Shown here: in pieces, positions 8,738-17,223 of the stretch
Numbering within the stretch: the stretch's first letter is position 1
How the letters are laid out: each line of letters starts with the position of its first letter
NCBI RefSeq assembly: GCF_036090055.1
Contig: NZ_CP107970.1
Coordinates: forward strand, 2,978,501 to 3,042,500
Origin: Nocardioides sp. NBC_00368
GTDB lineage: Bacteria > Actinomycetota > Actinomycetes > Propionibacteriales > Nocardioidaceae
Direction: 5' to 3'
Length of the DNA: 64,000 bases
Program-made: the position numbers and the translations under genes
The notes under the pieces: model-generated
The model's input: the letters and a program-made list of their open reading frames with translations, nothing else
Told to the model about the DNA's origin: nothing
Database searches by the model: none

Positions 8738-9382
8738 TCAGCAGACGTCGACCCACTGGTCCGCGCCCGGGACCAGCGCAGACGCACCCGCGGTGAGCTC
8801 CGCGACCAGCGCCTGGAGGCGTTTCTCCTCGGCCGGCGGGGCCCCGATCCGCAGGGTCACCGCGGCCCCGTAGGCGGTGTCGAGGACAGCCACGCCGGAG
8901 GATCGGAGGTCGGTCTCGAGGCGGCCCGAGGCGTCGTACGGGACTTCGATCGAATACTCTCGAACGAGCTCGCGCCGCAGCGTCCCGACCTCGTCCAACG
9001 CGGCGCGGACGGCGTCGGAGTAGGCCCGGACGAGACCACCCGCACCGAGCAGCGTCCCGCCGAACCAGCGGGTCACCACGGCGACCGTGTCGGACACCCC
9101 GGCACCCCGGAGCACCTCGAGCATCGGGGCGCCCGCGGTGCCGGCCGGCTCACCGTCGTCGTTGGAGCGCTCGACCGGCTGAGGTGGCGGACCGATACGG
9201 AATGCCGAGCAGGTGTGCCGGGCGTCCCAGTGCTGCTTGCGCAGCCGTTCGACCACCGCCCGCGCCTCGGCCTCGTCCTCGACCCGGGCGAGCGTGCACA
9301 GGAACCGCGACCGCTTCTCCTCGATCTCAGCTGCGCCGTCGCGGGCGATGGTCAGGTAGTGCATCTCACCTGCAGAGCCCAT
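8738..9382 (-). CDS. IMPACT/YigZ family protein
   Basis: A 214-residue UPF0029/IMPACT family protein, linked in other organisms to translation stress control. The hallmark segment NDDGEPAGTAGAPMLEVL is at about residues 74-91, followed by VTRWFGGTLLGAGGLVRAYSDAV. The C-terminal DUF1949-like part is present. ATG at 9382 lies one base from the TauE-gene stop. A second ATG at 9364, with a GGTGAG site before it, is an equally good start and would shorten the protein by six residues. Confidence 0.9.
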   Translation of the reverse strand: MGSAGEMHYLTIARDGAAEIEEKRSRFLCTLARVEDEAEARAVVERLRKQHWDARHTCSAFRIGPPPQPVERSNDDGEPAGTAGAPMLEVLRGAGVSDTVAVVTRWFGGTLLGAGGLVRAYSDAVRAALDEVGTLRRELVREYSIEVPYDASGRLETDLRSSGVAVLDTAYGAAVTLRIGAPPAEEKRLQALVAELTAGASALVPGADQWVDVC

Positions 9383-9383
9383 G

Positions 9384-10163
9384 TCACCACAGTCCCAGCA
9401 CGCTGCCGCCGATGCGGATGATGAACCCGGCGACCACGACGATGAAGAAGACGCGGACGAATCCGGCGCCCTTCGCCACCGCGGTCCGGGCCCCGAGGTA
9501 GCCGCCGATCAGGTTGCACACGCCCATCACCAGTCCGGTCTTCCACAGCACCGCACCCTGCGGGACGAAGACGACCAGGGCGGCGAGGTTGGTGGCGACG
9601 TTGGCCATCTTGGCCTTCGCGCTGGCCTCCAGGAAGGAGTAGCCGAGCAGGCCGACCAGCCCGATCACCAGGAAGCTGCCCGTCCCGGGACCCAGCGCGC
9701 CGTCGTAGAAACCGACCGCGAAACCAACCACCATGGCCCCGATCACGTGCCGGTGGTCGTCGAACTTCAGCTCGGTCACCTCCCCGAGCGACGGCTTGAA
9801 GAGCACCCACGCCCCCACCAGGATCAGCGCGACCAGCACGATGGGCTCGAAGACCTTCTCGGGCAGGTACGACGCCACCCCCGCCCCCAGCGCAGAGCCG
9901 GCGAACGCCAGGATCATGAGCGGGATGAAGGTCTTCGGGTCCGGCCCCACCCGCCGGTAGTAGGTCGCGGCGCTGATCGAGGTGCCGAAGACCGAGGCCA
10001 GCTTGTTGGTCGCCAGGATCTGCACCGGTGCGGCGCCCGGCAGGAACAGCAGCAGCGCCGGGAGCTGGATCAGTCCACCTCCGCCGACCACCGCGTCCAC
10101 GTACCCGGCGGCCAGGGCCGCGAGAGCGAGAAGGGCAAGTACGTTCAGCGTCTCCTCGGGCAC
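9384..10163 (-). CDS. sulfite exporter TauE/SafE family permease
   Basis: A 259-residue membrane protein of the TauE/SafE family (PF01925), which usually moves sulfur-containing or organic anions. The N-terminal GGGGLIQLPALLLF and mirrored GLGPGTGSFLVIGL-like loop (GALGPGTGSFLVIGLVGLLG) are the paired conserved segments, with about eight hydrophobic helices around them. It is the first gene of a run of three minus-strand genes with almost no spacing (TauE, IMPACT, GNAT). The substrate is unknown. Confidence 0.9.
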   Translation of the reverse strand: MPEETLNVLALLALAALAAGYVDAVVGGGGLIQLPALLLFLPGAAPVQILATNKLASVFGTSISAATYYRRVGPDPKTFIPLMILAFAGSALGAGVASYLPEKVFEPIVLVALILVGAWVLFKPSLGEVTELKFDDHRHVIGAMVVGFAVGFYDGALGPGTGSFLVIGLVGLLGYSFLEASAKAKMANVATNLAALVVFVPQGAVLWKTGLVMGVCNLIGGYLGARTAVAKGAGFVRVFFIVVVAGFIIRIGGSVLGLW

Positions 10164-10189
10164 GAGCGCAGGCTACGCGGCCGGATGCT

Positions 10190-10280
10190 CACCGAGTTAA
10201 CTCGGTCGAGGTGCGGTTGCTTCGTGGAATTCCGCGAAGGCAGTGCGCGCTCGCCGAGTTACCCTTCGACAGGCTCAGGA
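10190..10280. repeat. Intergenic palindrome and REP-like repeat
   Basis: The gap between the VWA gene and the TauE gene holds a perfect 16-base palindrome (ACCGAGTTAACTCGGT) near its left side, then at 10262-10280 the 19-mer CCCTTCGACAGGCTCAGGA. The same 19-mer, with one change and in inverse orientation, is at 31705-31723. This motif is a common dispersed intergenic repeat in bacteria. The palindrome could also act as an operator for the TauE operon. Confidence 0.55.
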
Positions 10281-10298
10281 CACCGCCTCGGTGAACAT

Positions 10299-12314
10299 TC
10301 AGCCGGCCCACCAGCCGCGCCCGCCGAACGCGTCCGGATAGCCGCCGTAGCTGTTCGACGTACGCCGCGCCGTCCTGTCCCCCAGATAGGACCCGACCAC
10401 GGCGGCGCCGAGGTCGTCCAGCTCCGGCGCGACGACGCGACCCTCGACGCGGCGGGCCATCGAGTCGATGAAACGGGCCAGGCCGGGATCCTCGCCGAGG
10501 CGGAAGAAGGTCGTCTGCGCGCCCAGGCGGCGGGAGTTCTCCAGCTCCTCGACGGACCGCGCGATCGTCACCGGGTGCGGTGGGTAGGAGAACCAGACGT
10601 CGCCGCCGGGCTCCAGGTGGGCGGTGGGCTCGCCGTCGGTCACGATCAGGAGCACCGGCTGGGCACCGGGGTGCTTGCGGAAGTGCCGGTTGGCCAGCAG
10701 CAGCGCGTGATGGAGGTTGGTGCCCTTGTCCCAGATCGCGTCCAGGGCGGTGAGCTTCTCGATCTCCATCGTCTGCGCGTAGCGGCCGAACGAGATCAGC
10801 TGCAGGTCGTCGTTGCGGAACCGGCTCCTGATCAGCGTGTGCAGCGCGAGCGCGGTGCGCTTCATCGGCACCCACCGGCCGTCCATGGCCATCGAGAAGC
10901 TGGTGTCGACCAGGAGGGCGACCGCTGCCTGCGTACGCGCCTCGGTCTCCTGCACCTCGATGTCGTCGACGGTCAGTCGGACACCGGGGCCCCGGCGGCC
11001 CTCGCCGACCTCCCGGATGACGGCGTTCGTGATCGTGCGAGGTACGTCCCAGGGTTCCGTGTCACCGAAGGCCCAGGGCCGCGACGACCCGGAGAGGTCG
11101 CCCGCCGCACCCGCGCGCTGCAGGTCGCGTTCGCCGTGGCGCCCGGAGAGCCGCTGCGCGACGTCGCGCAGCAGGGCCTTGCCGAGCTGACGCATCGCCT
11201 TCGGGGTCAGCCTGAGGTCGCCGTCGGAGCCGCGCTCGAGCTGGCCGGAGTCACGCAGCGCCTGCTCGAGCTCCTGCAGGGTGCGCGCGTCGACCGCGGC
11301 CTGGTCGCCGAGCTGTCGGGAGAGGGCGTCGAGGTCGATGTCGTCGAGCCGGCTCCCGGCGTAGGACTGCTGGAGCTGCTCGGAGAGCTGGTCGAGCTCG
11401 GCGATGTCCTGCAGCACGCCGGTGCCGTCGCCGAGGCCGAGACCCTCACCGCCGCCGAACTCCTCGGAGCCGTACCAGTCCTCGCCCGGCCGCGCCGCCT
11501 GCAGGTTGGCGTCGAGCTGCGCCATCTGCTCCATCAGCGCGGGTGAGCCGAACGCCTGCGCCGAGAGCTCCATCAGCTCGCGCCGCTGCTCGGCCGACAT
11601 CGAGTTGAGCATCCGCTGGGCGGCCGCGGAGCGCTGCGCCAGGGTGTCGAGGAGCTCGTCGATGTTCTGCGGGTTCTCGGGGAAATACTGGCCGTGCTTG
11701 GCCATGAACTCGTCGAAGTCCGCCTCGGTGTCCTCCCCGCGGTTGTGCTTGTCGAGCAGCGCGTTGAGGTCGCGGAGCATCTCCGCGATCGCCTCACGGT
11801 CCTCGTCGGTGGCTCCTTCGAGTGCCTGCTTCATCCCGGCGAACCGTTGGTCGAGGATCTCGCGGCCGAGCAGGTCCTTGATCTCCTCGTACGCCTCGCG
11901 GGCCTCACGTGAGGTCCAGTCGTAGGAGGAGAGCTCGCTCACCGCAGCGGCGGTGTTCGGCGAGAGGTTGTCGATCTGCATCTCCCGGAAGGCCCGGTCG
12001 CCGTCGTCCATCGTGACGTCGCGGACGAGCTGCTTGCGCTCCTCCAGGACGGCCTTGTCCAGCAGCTCGCGCACCTGCTCGAGCGTGCCGTCGAGGTTGT
12101 GACGCTGCAGCAGCTCGCGGCGCCTCTCGGCGACCTGCCGGGCGAGGTCGTCGAGGCCGCGCTGGTCCTGTCCCCCGCGCCGCAGGAACTCCCGCATCGC
12201 GCGCTCGGGCGAGTAGCCGGACATCACGTCCTCGCCGATGGCGTCCAGTGCCTCGGCGATGTCGACCGGCGGAGCGAGCGGGTCGCCCCCGGCGTACTTC
12301 TTGTAGCGGCTCAT
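10299..12314 (-). CDS. VWA domain-containing protein
   Basis: A 671-residue cytoplasmic protein with a long Glu/Gln-rich helical N-terminal part and a C-terminal von Willebrand A domain. The metal-ion site motif DTSFS starts at residue 470 and TDGEP at about 559. A Gly-rich stretch (EEFGGGEGLGLGDGTGV) sits in the middle, and the C-terminus is Gly/Tyr/Trp-rich. It follows the AAA+ ATPase gene by 18 bases, the usual pairing of MoxR-type chaperone ATPase with a VWA partner that inserts metals or remodels complexes. The client is unknown. No signal peptide is visible. Confidence 0.9.
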   Translation of the reverse strand: MSRYKKYAGGDPLAPPVDIAEALDAIGEDVMSGYSPERAMREFLRRGGQDQRGLDDLARQVAERRRELLQRHNLDGTLEQVRELLDKAVLEERKQLVRDVTMDDGDRAFREMQIDNLSPNTAAAVSELSSYDWTSREAREAYEEIKDLLGREILDQRFAGMKQALEGATDEDREAIAEMLRDLNALLDKHNRGEDTEADFDEFMAKHGQYFPENPQNIDELLDTLAQRSAAAQRMLNSMSAEQRRELMELSAQAFGSPALMEQMAQLDANLQAARPGEDWYGSEEFGGGEGLGLGDGTGVLQDIAELDQLSEQLQQSYAGSRLDDIDLDALSRQLGDQAAVDARTLQELEQALRDSGQLERGSDGDLRLTPKAMRQLGKALLRDVAQRLSGRHGERDLQRAGAAGDLSGSSRPWAFGDTEPWDVPRTITNAVIREVGEGRRGPGVRLTVDDIEVQETEARTQAAVALLVDTSFSMAMDGRWVPMKRTALALHTLIRSRFRNDDLQLISFGRYAQTMEIEKLTALDAIWDKGTNLHHALLLANRHFRKHPGAQPVLLIVTDGEPTAHLEPGGDVWFSYPPHPVTIARSVEELENSRRLGAQTTFFRLGEDPGLARFIDSMARRVEGRVVAPELDDLGAAVVGSYLGDRTARRTSNSYGGYPDAFGGRGWWAG

Positions 12315-12332
12315 GGCCTGACGCCCGCCGAA

Positions 12333-13736
12333 TCAGCCATAGATCGTCTCGCCGCCCTCGGTGTCCTTGCCGATCTTTCTGGCGAGGAAGAGGCCCTCCA
12401 GGGCGAGCTCGATGGCGCTGGCCAGCTGGCCGTCGTTCTTGGGGCCGCCGGTGGCCTCGTAGACGCGGTCGCCGATCTGGTCGTAGAGATCGGACTCGCC
12501 CAGGACCGGGAGGCCCTCCAGGAAGGCGCGGGCGGAGACCTTGGTGCCGGTCGTGACCATGCGGCCGTCCTCGATGGCGTCGATGAGCAGCGCGAAGTCG
12601 AGGCCGCGGAAGGACTTGCGGACGGTCTCGGCGATGGCCGTACGCAGCAGGTGGGTGAGGATGTCGGCCTCGCGGCCCTCCTCGCCCGACTCGAACTCGA
12701 TCTTGCCGGAGAGCACCTCGACGGCCGTCTCGATGTCGACGAGACGAGCAACGGCGTCGGGCTCCCCGGCCACGGTGGCGCGGTGGAGCGCGGCCGCGGC
12801 GACGGTCTCGGCGCCGGCGATCGAGAAGCGCGCCGAGACGCCAGACCGCTGGTCGACCGCCGAGGACGCACGCAGGTGGCGGGTGAAGACGGCGAGGATC
12901 TCGAGAAGGTGGTCCGGTACGTCGGCGACCAGAGCGGCCTCCTGCCGGATGACCGCCATCTCCGCGGCGAGCTCGCGCGGGTAATGGGTGCGGATCTCGG
13001 CGCCGAAGCGGTCCTTGAGCGGGGTGATGATCCGACCGCGGTTGGTGTAGTCCTCCGGGTTGGCGGAGGCCACCACGAGGAGATCAAGCGGCAGCCGCAG
13101 CACGTAGCCGCGGATCTGGATGTCGCGCTCCTCCATCACGTTGAGCATCGCCACCTGGATCCGCTCGGCCAGGTCGGGCAGCTCGTTGATCGCGACGATG
13201 CCGCGGTGGGAGCGCGGGATCAGCCCGAAGTGGATCGTCTCCGGGTCGCCCAGCGAGCGCCCCTCGGCGACCTTCATCGGGTCGACGTCACCGATCAGGT
13301 CGGCGACCGAGGTGTCGGGGGTGGCCAGCTTCTCCGCGTAGCGCTCGGACCGGTGCTTCCAGGCGACCGGCAGCGCGTCGCCCTGCTCCGCTGCCGCCCG
13401 CTGGGAACCGACCGAGACCGGCTCGTAGGGGTGCTCACCGAGCTCGGAGCCCTCGATGACCGGGGTCCACTCGTCGAGCAACCCCACCAACGTACGCAGC
13501 AGCCTGGTCTTGCCCTGGCCGCGCTCGCCCAGCAGGACCACGTCGTGGCCCGCGATCAGGGCACGCTCGAGCTGGGGGATGACGGTGTCCTCCAGCCCGT
13601 GCAGCCCGGGCCAGGGGTCCTCGCCGGCTGCCAGCTTGGCCAGCAGGTTGTCGCGGATCTCCTCGCGGAGCGACTTGAACACATGGCCACTCGCGCGAAG
13701 CTGGCCGAGGGTGCTGATCGTGGGTGCGGCAGTCAC
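12333..13736 (-). CDS. MoxR/magnesium-chelatase-like AAA+ ATPase
   Basis: A 467-residue AAA+ ATPase resembling magnesium chelatase subunit I and sigma-54-interacting types. Walker A is GERGQGKT at residues 70-77, and a Walker B-like segment GIVAINELPDL is near 185. The sensor region VVASANPEDYTNRGRIITPLKDRFG is intact. GTG at 13736 is the start: its GTGA overlaps the stop codon of the SARP gene upstream, while the frame further upstream is opposite in composition and unrelated. It works presumably with the VWA protein encoded next. Confidence 0.9.
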   Translation of the reverse strand: MTAAPTISTLGQLRASGHVFKSLREEIRDNLLAKLAAGEDPWPGLHGLEDTVIPQLERALIAGHDVVLLGERGQGKTRLLRTLVGLLDEWTPVIEGSELGEHPYEPVSVGSQRAAAEQGDALPVAWKHRSERYAEKLATPDTSVADLIGDVDPMKVAEGRSLGDPETIHFGLIPRSHRGIVAINELPDLAERIQVAMLNVMEERDIQIRGYVLRLPLDLLVVASANPEDYTNRGRIITPLKDRFGAEIRTHYPRELAAEMAVIRQEAALVADVPDHLLEILAVFTRHLRASSAVDQRSGVSARFSIAGAETVAAAALHRATVAGEPDAVARLVDIETAVEVLSGKIEFESGEEGREADILTHLLRTAIAETVRKSFRGLDFALLIDAIEDGRMVTTGTKVSARAFLEGLPVLGESDLYDQIGDRVYEATGGPKNDGQLASAIELALEGLFLARKIGKDTEGGETIYG

Positions 13737-16588
13737 GGACGCAACGCTACGCCGCCGCCCAACCCCTGGGCGGCCGTCGCGTCGACGTCCCGACCCGCGG
13801 ATACCGAGGATCCGACGCTGGCGAGGAGCTCCTCGACCCGTTCCCGGGTCAGCGCGGTGCGGTCGAGCTCTCCGACCTCGTCCAGGATCGCGCTGACCTC
13901 GTGCAGCGTCGCTCGGGCCTGGGCGACGCGTTCGGTCTCGCGCTCGATCAGGGCACGGCGTACGAGGACGTTGGCCTCGGCCCACCGGTTGCGCTCCTCG
14001 AGGTGATGGGCGAGCTCCAGGCGCAGGTGGGTCTCGGCCTCGGCGTGGCGGCCCAGCCCGATCAGGGCGTCGATCAGGGTCATCCGCGGCGAGGCGGAGG
14101 AGTCGACGTCGACGGACGCGTAGCCGATCTCCTCCTCGACCAGCCGCACGGCGTCCTCGTAGCGCTCCATCCGGACGTAGACCTCGGCCAGCCCGATCAG
14201 GCTTGCTCGGGCACGGTCGTCCATCCCGGCGGCGTCCGCGACGGCGTAGGCCTCCTCGAGGACGGCGACGGCCTCGTCGAGGGAGCCGATCATGCTGAGC
14301 GCCTGGCCGCAGTTGGACAGGGCCATCTCCAGGCCGGCCGCGGTCCCAGCCGCGCGGAACACCTCGGCCGCGCCCCGGAACTCCGAGATCGCCCGGGTCA
14401 GGTCGCCTGCCCGCGCCCGGCTGATCCCGGCCTGGTTGCGGATGTAGGCCGCGTCGACATGCTCGCCCGCGCGCAGGGCGGCGTCGAGGCAGAGCTCCTG
14501 GAGCGGCAGCGTCTCGGCGGGAGGGTGCCGCATCGAGAGGGTGAACATCTTGTTGACCAGCTGATAGGCCGGGCCCAGCAGGCCGGCGCGCACAGCCAGT
14601 CGTACGGCACTGCCCATGGTCAGCCACTCCCGGTCGCCCCAGGCGCGGGCCTGCTGCGCGGTGGCGAAGGTCAGCGGCGTGACGCCGGCGACGACGGGGT
14701 CGAGGCTCATCAGCCGGAAGGACCGGCCGCCGGCCTCGGAGGCCGCGACCAGGGAGTGGGTGTACCAGCTCACCAGCCGCAGCAGCGCCTCCCCGGACTC
14801 CTCCTCGGAGCCCATCTCCAGGGCGTAGTCCCGGATCAGGTCGTGGAGCACGAAACGTCCCGGCCGGTGCTCACGGACCAGGTTGGCGTCGACCAGCTTG
14901 TCGACCAGACGCCTGGCCGCGGCGATGTCGACGCCGAAGAGCGCCGCCATCGCGGGCATCCCGATCTCGTGGCCCGGACGGAGGCCGAGGAGCCGGAAGG
15001 ATCGCCGCGACTCCTCGTCGAGGGAGTCGTAGGACCAGGAGAAGACCGCGCGCAGGTCGGAGATCGGGTCGAGCGGCGCCTCCAGGGCGGCCAGCCGGCT
15101 GGTCTCGCCGTCGAGCTCGGCGAGCAGGTCGGTCAGCGACAGATCGGGGTAGCGGCTGCAGCGCTCGGCGGCGACGGCGAGAGCCAGCGGCAGGTGTCCG
15201 CACCTGTCCGCCAGGGCGCGTACGTCGGCCTCGTCCGCCGCCCGGTCGACGAGCCGCTGCCGCAGGAAGGCCGCCGACTCCTCCGGGGCGAGCGTGTCCA
15301 GCGCGAGCCGGCGGGCGCCCTCCCGGGTGGCCAGACCACGCAGCTGGCTGCGGCTGGTCACCAGGACCAGCGAGTCACCACCCGGCAGCAGCGGCCGCAC
15401 CTGGGTGGAGTCACGGGCGTTGTCGAGCACGAGGAGCATGCGCCGCTGCGCGAGGGTCGTACGCAGCAGGGCAGATGCCGCGTCCACCTCGCCCGGAACC
15501 GAGGCGACGTCGACGCCGAGCCCGATCAGCAGGGTCGTCAGCGCCTGCGCGTGCGACAGCGGCTCACCCGGCCCGAAGCCGCGCAGGTCGATGAAGAGCT
15601 GGCCGTCGGGGAAGTGCTCGGCCCGGCTCCGCGCCCAGTGCACCGCGAGCGCGGTCTTGCCCACCGCACCGATGCCGTGCACTGCGACCACGCTCGGCCA
15701 GCCGGCTTCGTGGGAGATGGTCACCGCGTCGAGCAGCCGGAGCTCGGCCGTACGCCCGGAGAAGCTGGGGATGTCGGCCGGGAGCTGACGCGGGACCATG
15801 TCCTCCTCGGAGACCCGCTGGGAGGGCACCGTCGCCTGGCCCGCGGACACCTCGGCGTCCGGCGCAGCCGGCGAGGAACCCACCAGCAGCCTCGTGAACG
15901 TCGAGCGCAGCTCCGCGCCCGGGTCGGCGCCGAGCTCCTCGGCCAGCCGTGCGCGGACCTCCTCGTAGGCCTCCAGCGCCTCGGCCGTACGCCCGGCGGC
16001 CTCGAGCGCGTCCAGGAGTACGACCCACAGCGACTCCCGCAGCGGATGGTCGCCGATCACCCGACGCACGTCGGCGACCGCCTTCGTGGCGCGGCCGGCG
16101 GCGATGTCGAGCTCGGCACGATGCTCCAGCGCGGCGAGGTAGCGGTCGACCAGCCACGGACGGGTGCGCTCGGCCAGCGACTCCCCCGCGGAGTCGTCGA
16201 AAGGCTCGGCGCGCCACAGCGCGATGGCCTCCTCGAGCCGTTCGTAGGCCTGCGGCCCCTCGGCCGCGTCGAGCAGATCGATGAAGGTGAGCGCGTCGAC
16301 CGCGGAGCGGGGCAGGTCGAGGATGTAGCCACCGGCTGCGCGGCGTACGACCTCCTTGCCGAGCACGCGACGCAACCGCCCGATGTAGGTGTGCAGGCTG
16401 CCGCGCGGGTTGTCGGGGAGGTCCTCGCCCCAGATCCGGTCGGCGAGCAGGTCGGCGGAGACCGGGGTGCCGGCCTCGAGCGCCAGCAGGGCCAGCAGCG
16501 TGCGGGGACGTCGTCCGGGGACCTCCACGGGCTCGCCTGCACGCGTGACGATCAGGGGGCCCAGCAGACAGATGTAGACATCCGTCAC
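13733..16588 (-). CDS. SARP-family regulator (AfsR-like: HTH-BTAD-NB-ARC-TPR)
   Basis: A 951-residue transcriptional regulator. Residues 1-95 form an OmpR-type winged helix, about 100-245 the bacterial transcriptional activation domain, then an NB-ARC ATPase with P-loop GIGAVGKT (305-312) and GGDSLVLVTSRSQL, then a C-terminal TPR-rich region. This is the AfsR layout known from Streptomyces. It heads an operon with the AAA+ and VWA genes (4-base GTGA overlap), so it may control or be controlled with that chaperone pair. GTG at 16588 is chosen; GTG at 16591 is one codon upstream. A -10-like TATTGT is present on the minus strand in the gap to the YchJ-family gene. Confidence 0.9.
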   Translation of the reverse strand: MTDVYICLLGPLIVTRAGEPVEVPGRRPRTLLALLALEAGTPVSADLLADRIWGEDLPDNPRGSLHTYIGRLRRVLGKEVVRRAAGGYILDLPRSAVDALTFIDLLDAAEGPQAYERLEEAIALWRAEPFDDSAGESLAERTRPWLVDRYLAALEHRAELDIAAGRATKAVADVRRVIGDHPLRESLWVVLLDALEAAGRTAEALEAYEEVRARLAEELGADPGAELRSTFTRLLVGSSPAAPDAEVSAGQATVPSQRVSEEDMVPRQLPADIPSFSGRTAELRLLDAVTISHEAGWPSVVAVHGIGAVGKTALAVHWARSRAEHFPDGQLFIDLRGFGPGEPLSHAQALTTLLIGLGVDVASVPGEVDAASALLRTTLAQRRMLLVLDNARDSTQVRPLLPGGDSLVLVTSRSQLRGLATREGARRLALDTLAPEESAAFLRQRLVDRAADEADVRALADRCGHLPLALAVAAERCSRYPDLSLTDLLAELDGETSRLAALEAPLDPISDLRAVFSWSYDSLDEESRRSFRLLGLRPGHEIGMPAMAALFGVDIAAARRLVDKLVDANLVREHRPGRFVLHDLIRDYALEMGSEEESGEALLRLVSWYTHSLVAASEAGGRSFRLMSLDPVVAGVTPLTFATAQQARAWGDREWLTMGSAVRLAVRAGLLGPAYQLVNKMFTLSMRHPPAETLPLQELCLDAALRAGEHVDAAYIRNQAGISRARAGDLTRAISEFRGAAEVFRAAGTAAGLEMALSNCGQALSMIGSLDEAVAVLEEAYAVADAAGMDDRARASLIGLAEVYVRMERYEDAVRLVEEEIGYASVDVDSSASPRMTLIDALIGLGRHAEAETHLRLELAHHLEERNRWAEANVLVRRALIERETERVAQARATLHEVSAILDEVGELDRTALTRERVEELLASVGSSVSAGRDVDATAAQGLGGGVALRP

Positions 16589-16701
16589 CACAGCACCCCC
16601 GCCGTCCCGAGCCGCCTGCGCCTGAGAGCCACCCCCACACAATAGTCGTGACGTGACGGGCCCACGAAGGGAATCGGGCCATTCCGGTACACAATGGACA
16701 C

Positions 16702-17127
16702 ATGTCCCCCTTCGGCCGCACCTCCGCCGGATCGACCCTGCAGCAGCAGTGCCCGTGCGGCAGCGGGCAGCGCTACGCGCTGTGCTGCCACCGGCTGCAC
16801 CGTGGCGGAGCCCTGGCCGAGACGCCGGAGGAGCTGATGCGCAGCCGCTATGCGGCGTACGCCCTCGGGGACTGGGACTACATCTTCCGCACCTGGCACC
16901 CGGGCACCCGCCCCGACGACCTGGGCGTGGCCGCGCCTGACCCGCGGCTGACGTGGACGGGCCTGGAGATCGAGGGGTCCGGGCTCGACGACGACACCCA
17001 CGGCTGGGTGGCGTTCCGGGCCTCCTACCGCTCTCCGTCGGGGGATGGCGTGCTCGCCGAGCACAGCCGGTTCGAGGTGCGTGCCGGACGGTGGCACTAC
17101 GTCGACGGCGAGATCGCCGGCGAATGA
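16702..17127 (+). CDS. YchJ family protein (SEC-C zinc motif)
   Basis: A 141-residue UPF0225/YchJ protein. The N-terminal SEC-C zinc-binding cysteines are in CPCGSGQRYALCCHRL (about residues 17-32), followed by the conserved MRSRYAAYALGDWDYIFRTWHP block. The fold is NTF2-like; the function is not established in any organism I know of. ATG at 16702 follows directly on ACAATGGACAC with no clear ribosome site, so the message may be leaderless. It is divergent from the SARP gene. Confidence 0.92.
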   Translation: MSPFGRTSAGSTLQQQCPCGSGQRYALCCHRLHRGGALAETPEELMRSRYAAYALGDWDYIFRTWHPGTRPDDLGVAAPDPRLTWTGLEIEGSGLDDDTHGWVAFRASYRSPSGDGVLAEHSRFEVRAGRWHYVDGEIAGE

Positions 17128-17207
17128 CCAAACGCACGCATTCGCGTGAGTTTGAGGCAGACAGTGGAGAAACTGTTGCCGATATGTGGACGCGAACGGG
17201 TGCGGCA

Positions 17208-17222
17208 CGACAGACTCTGTCG
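17208..17222 (+). promoter_or_regulatory. Palindrome directly before the histidine kinase start
   Basis: CGACAGA and TCTGTCG form perfect 7-base arms around a single central base, ending one base before the GTG at 17224. The position, overlapping where RNA polymerase or a ribosome would start, suggests an operator. The protein that binds is unknown. Confidence 0.4.
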
Positions 17223-17223
17223 A

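Noticed and set aside
12099..16645. Long plus-strand open frames opposite the VWA, ATPase and SARP genes
   Set aside because: They resemble no protein, and the minus-strand products have clear domains.
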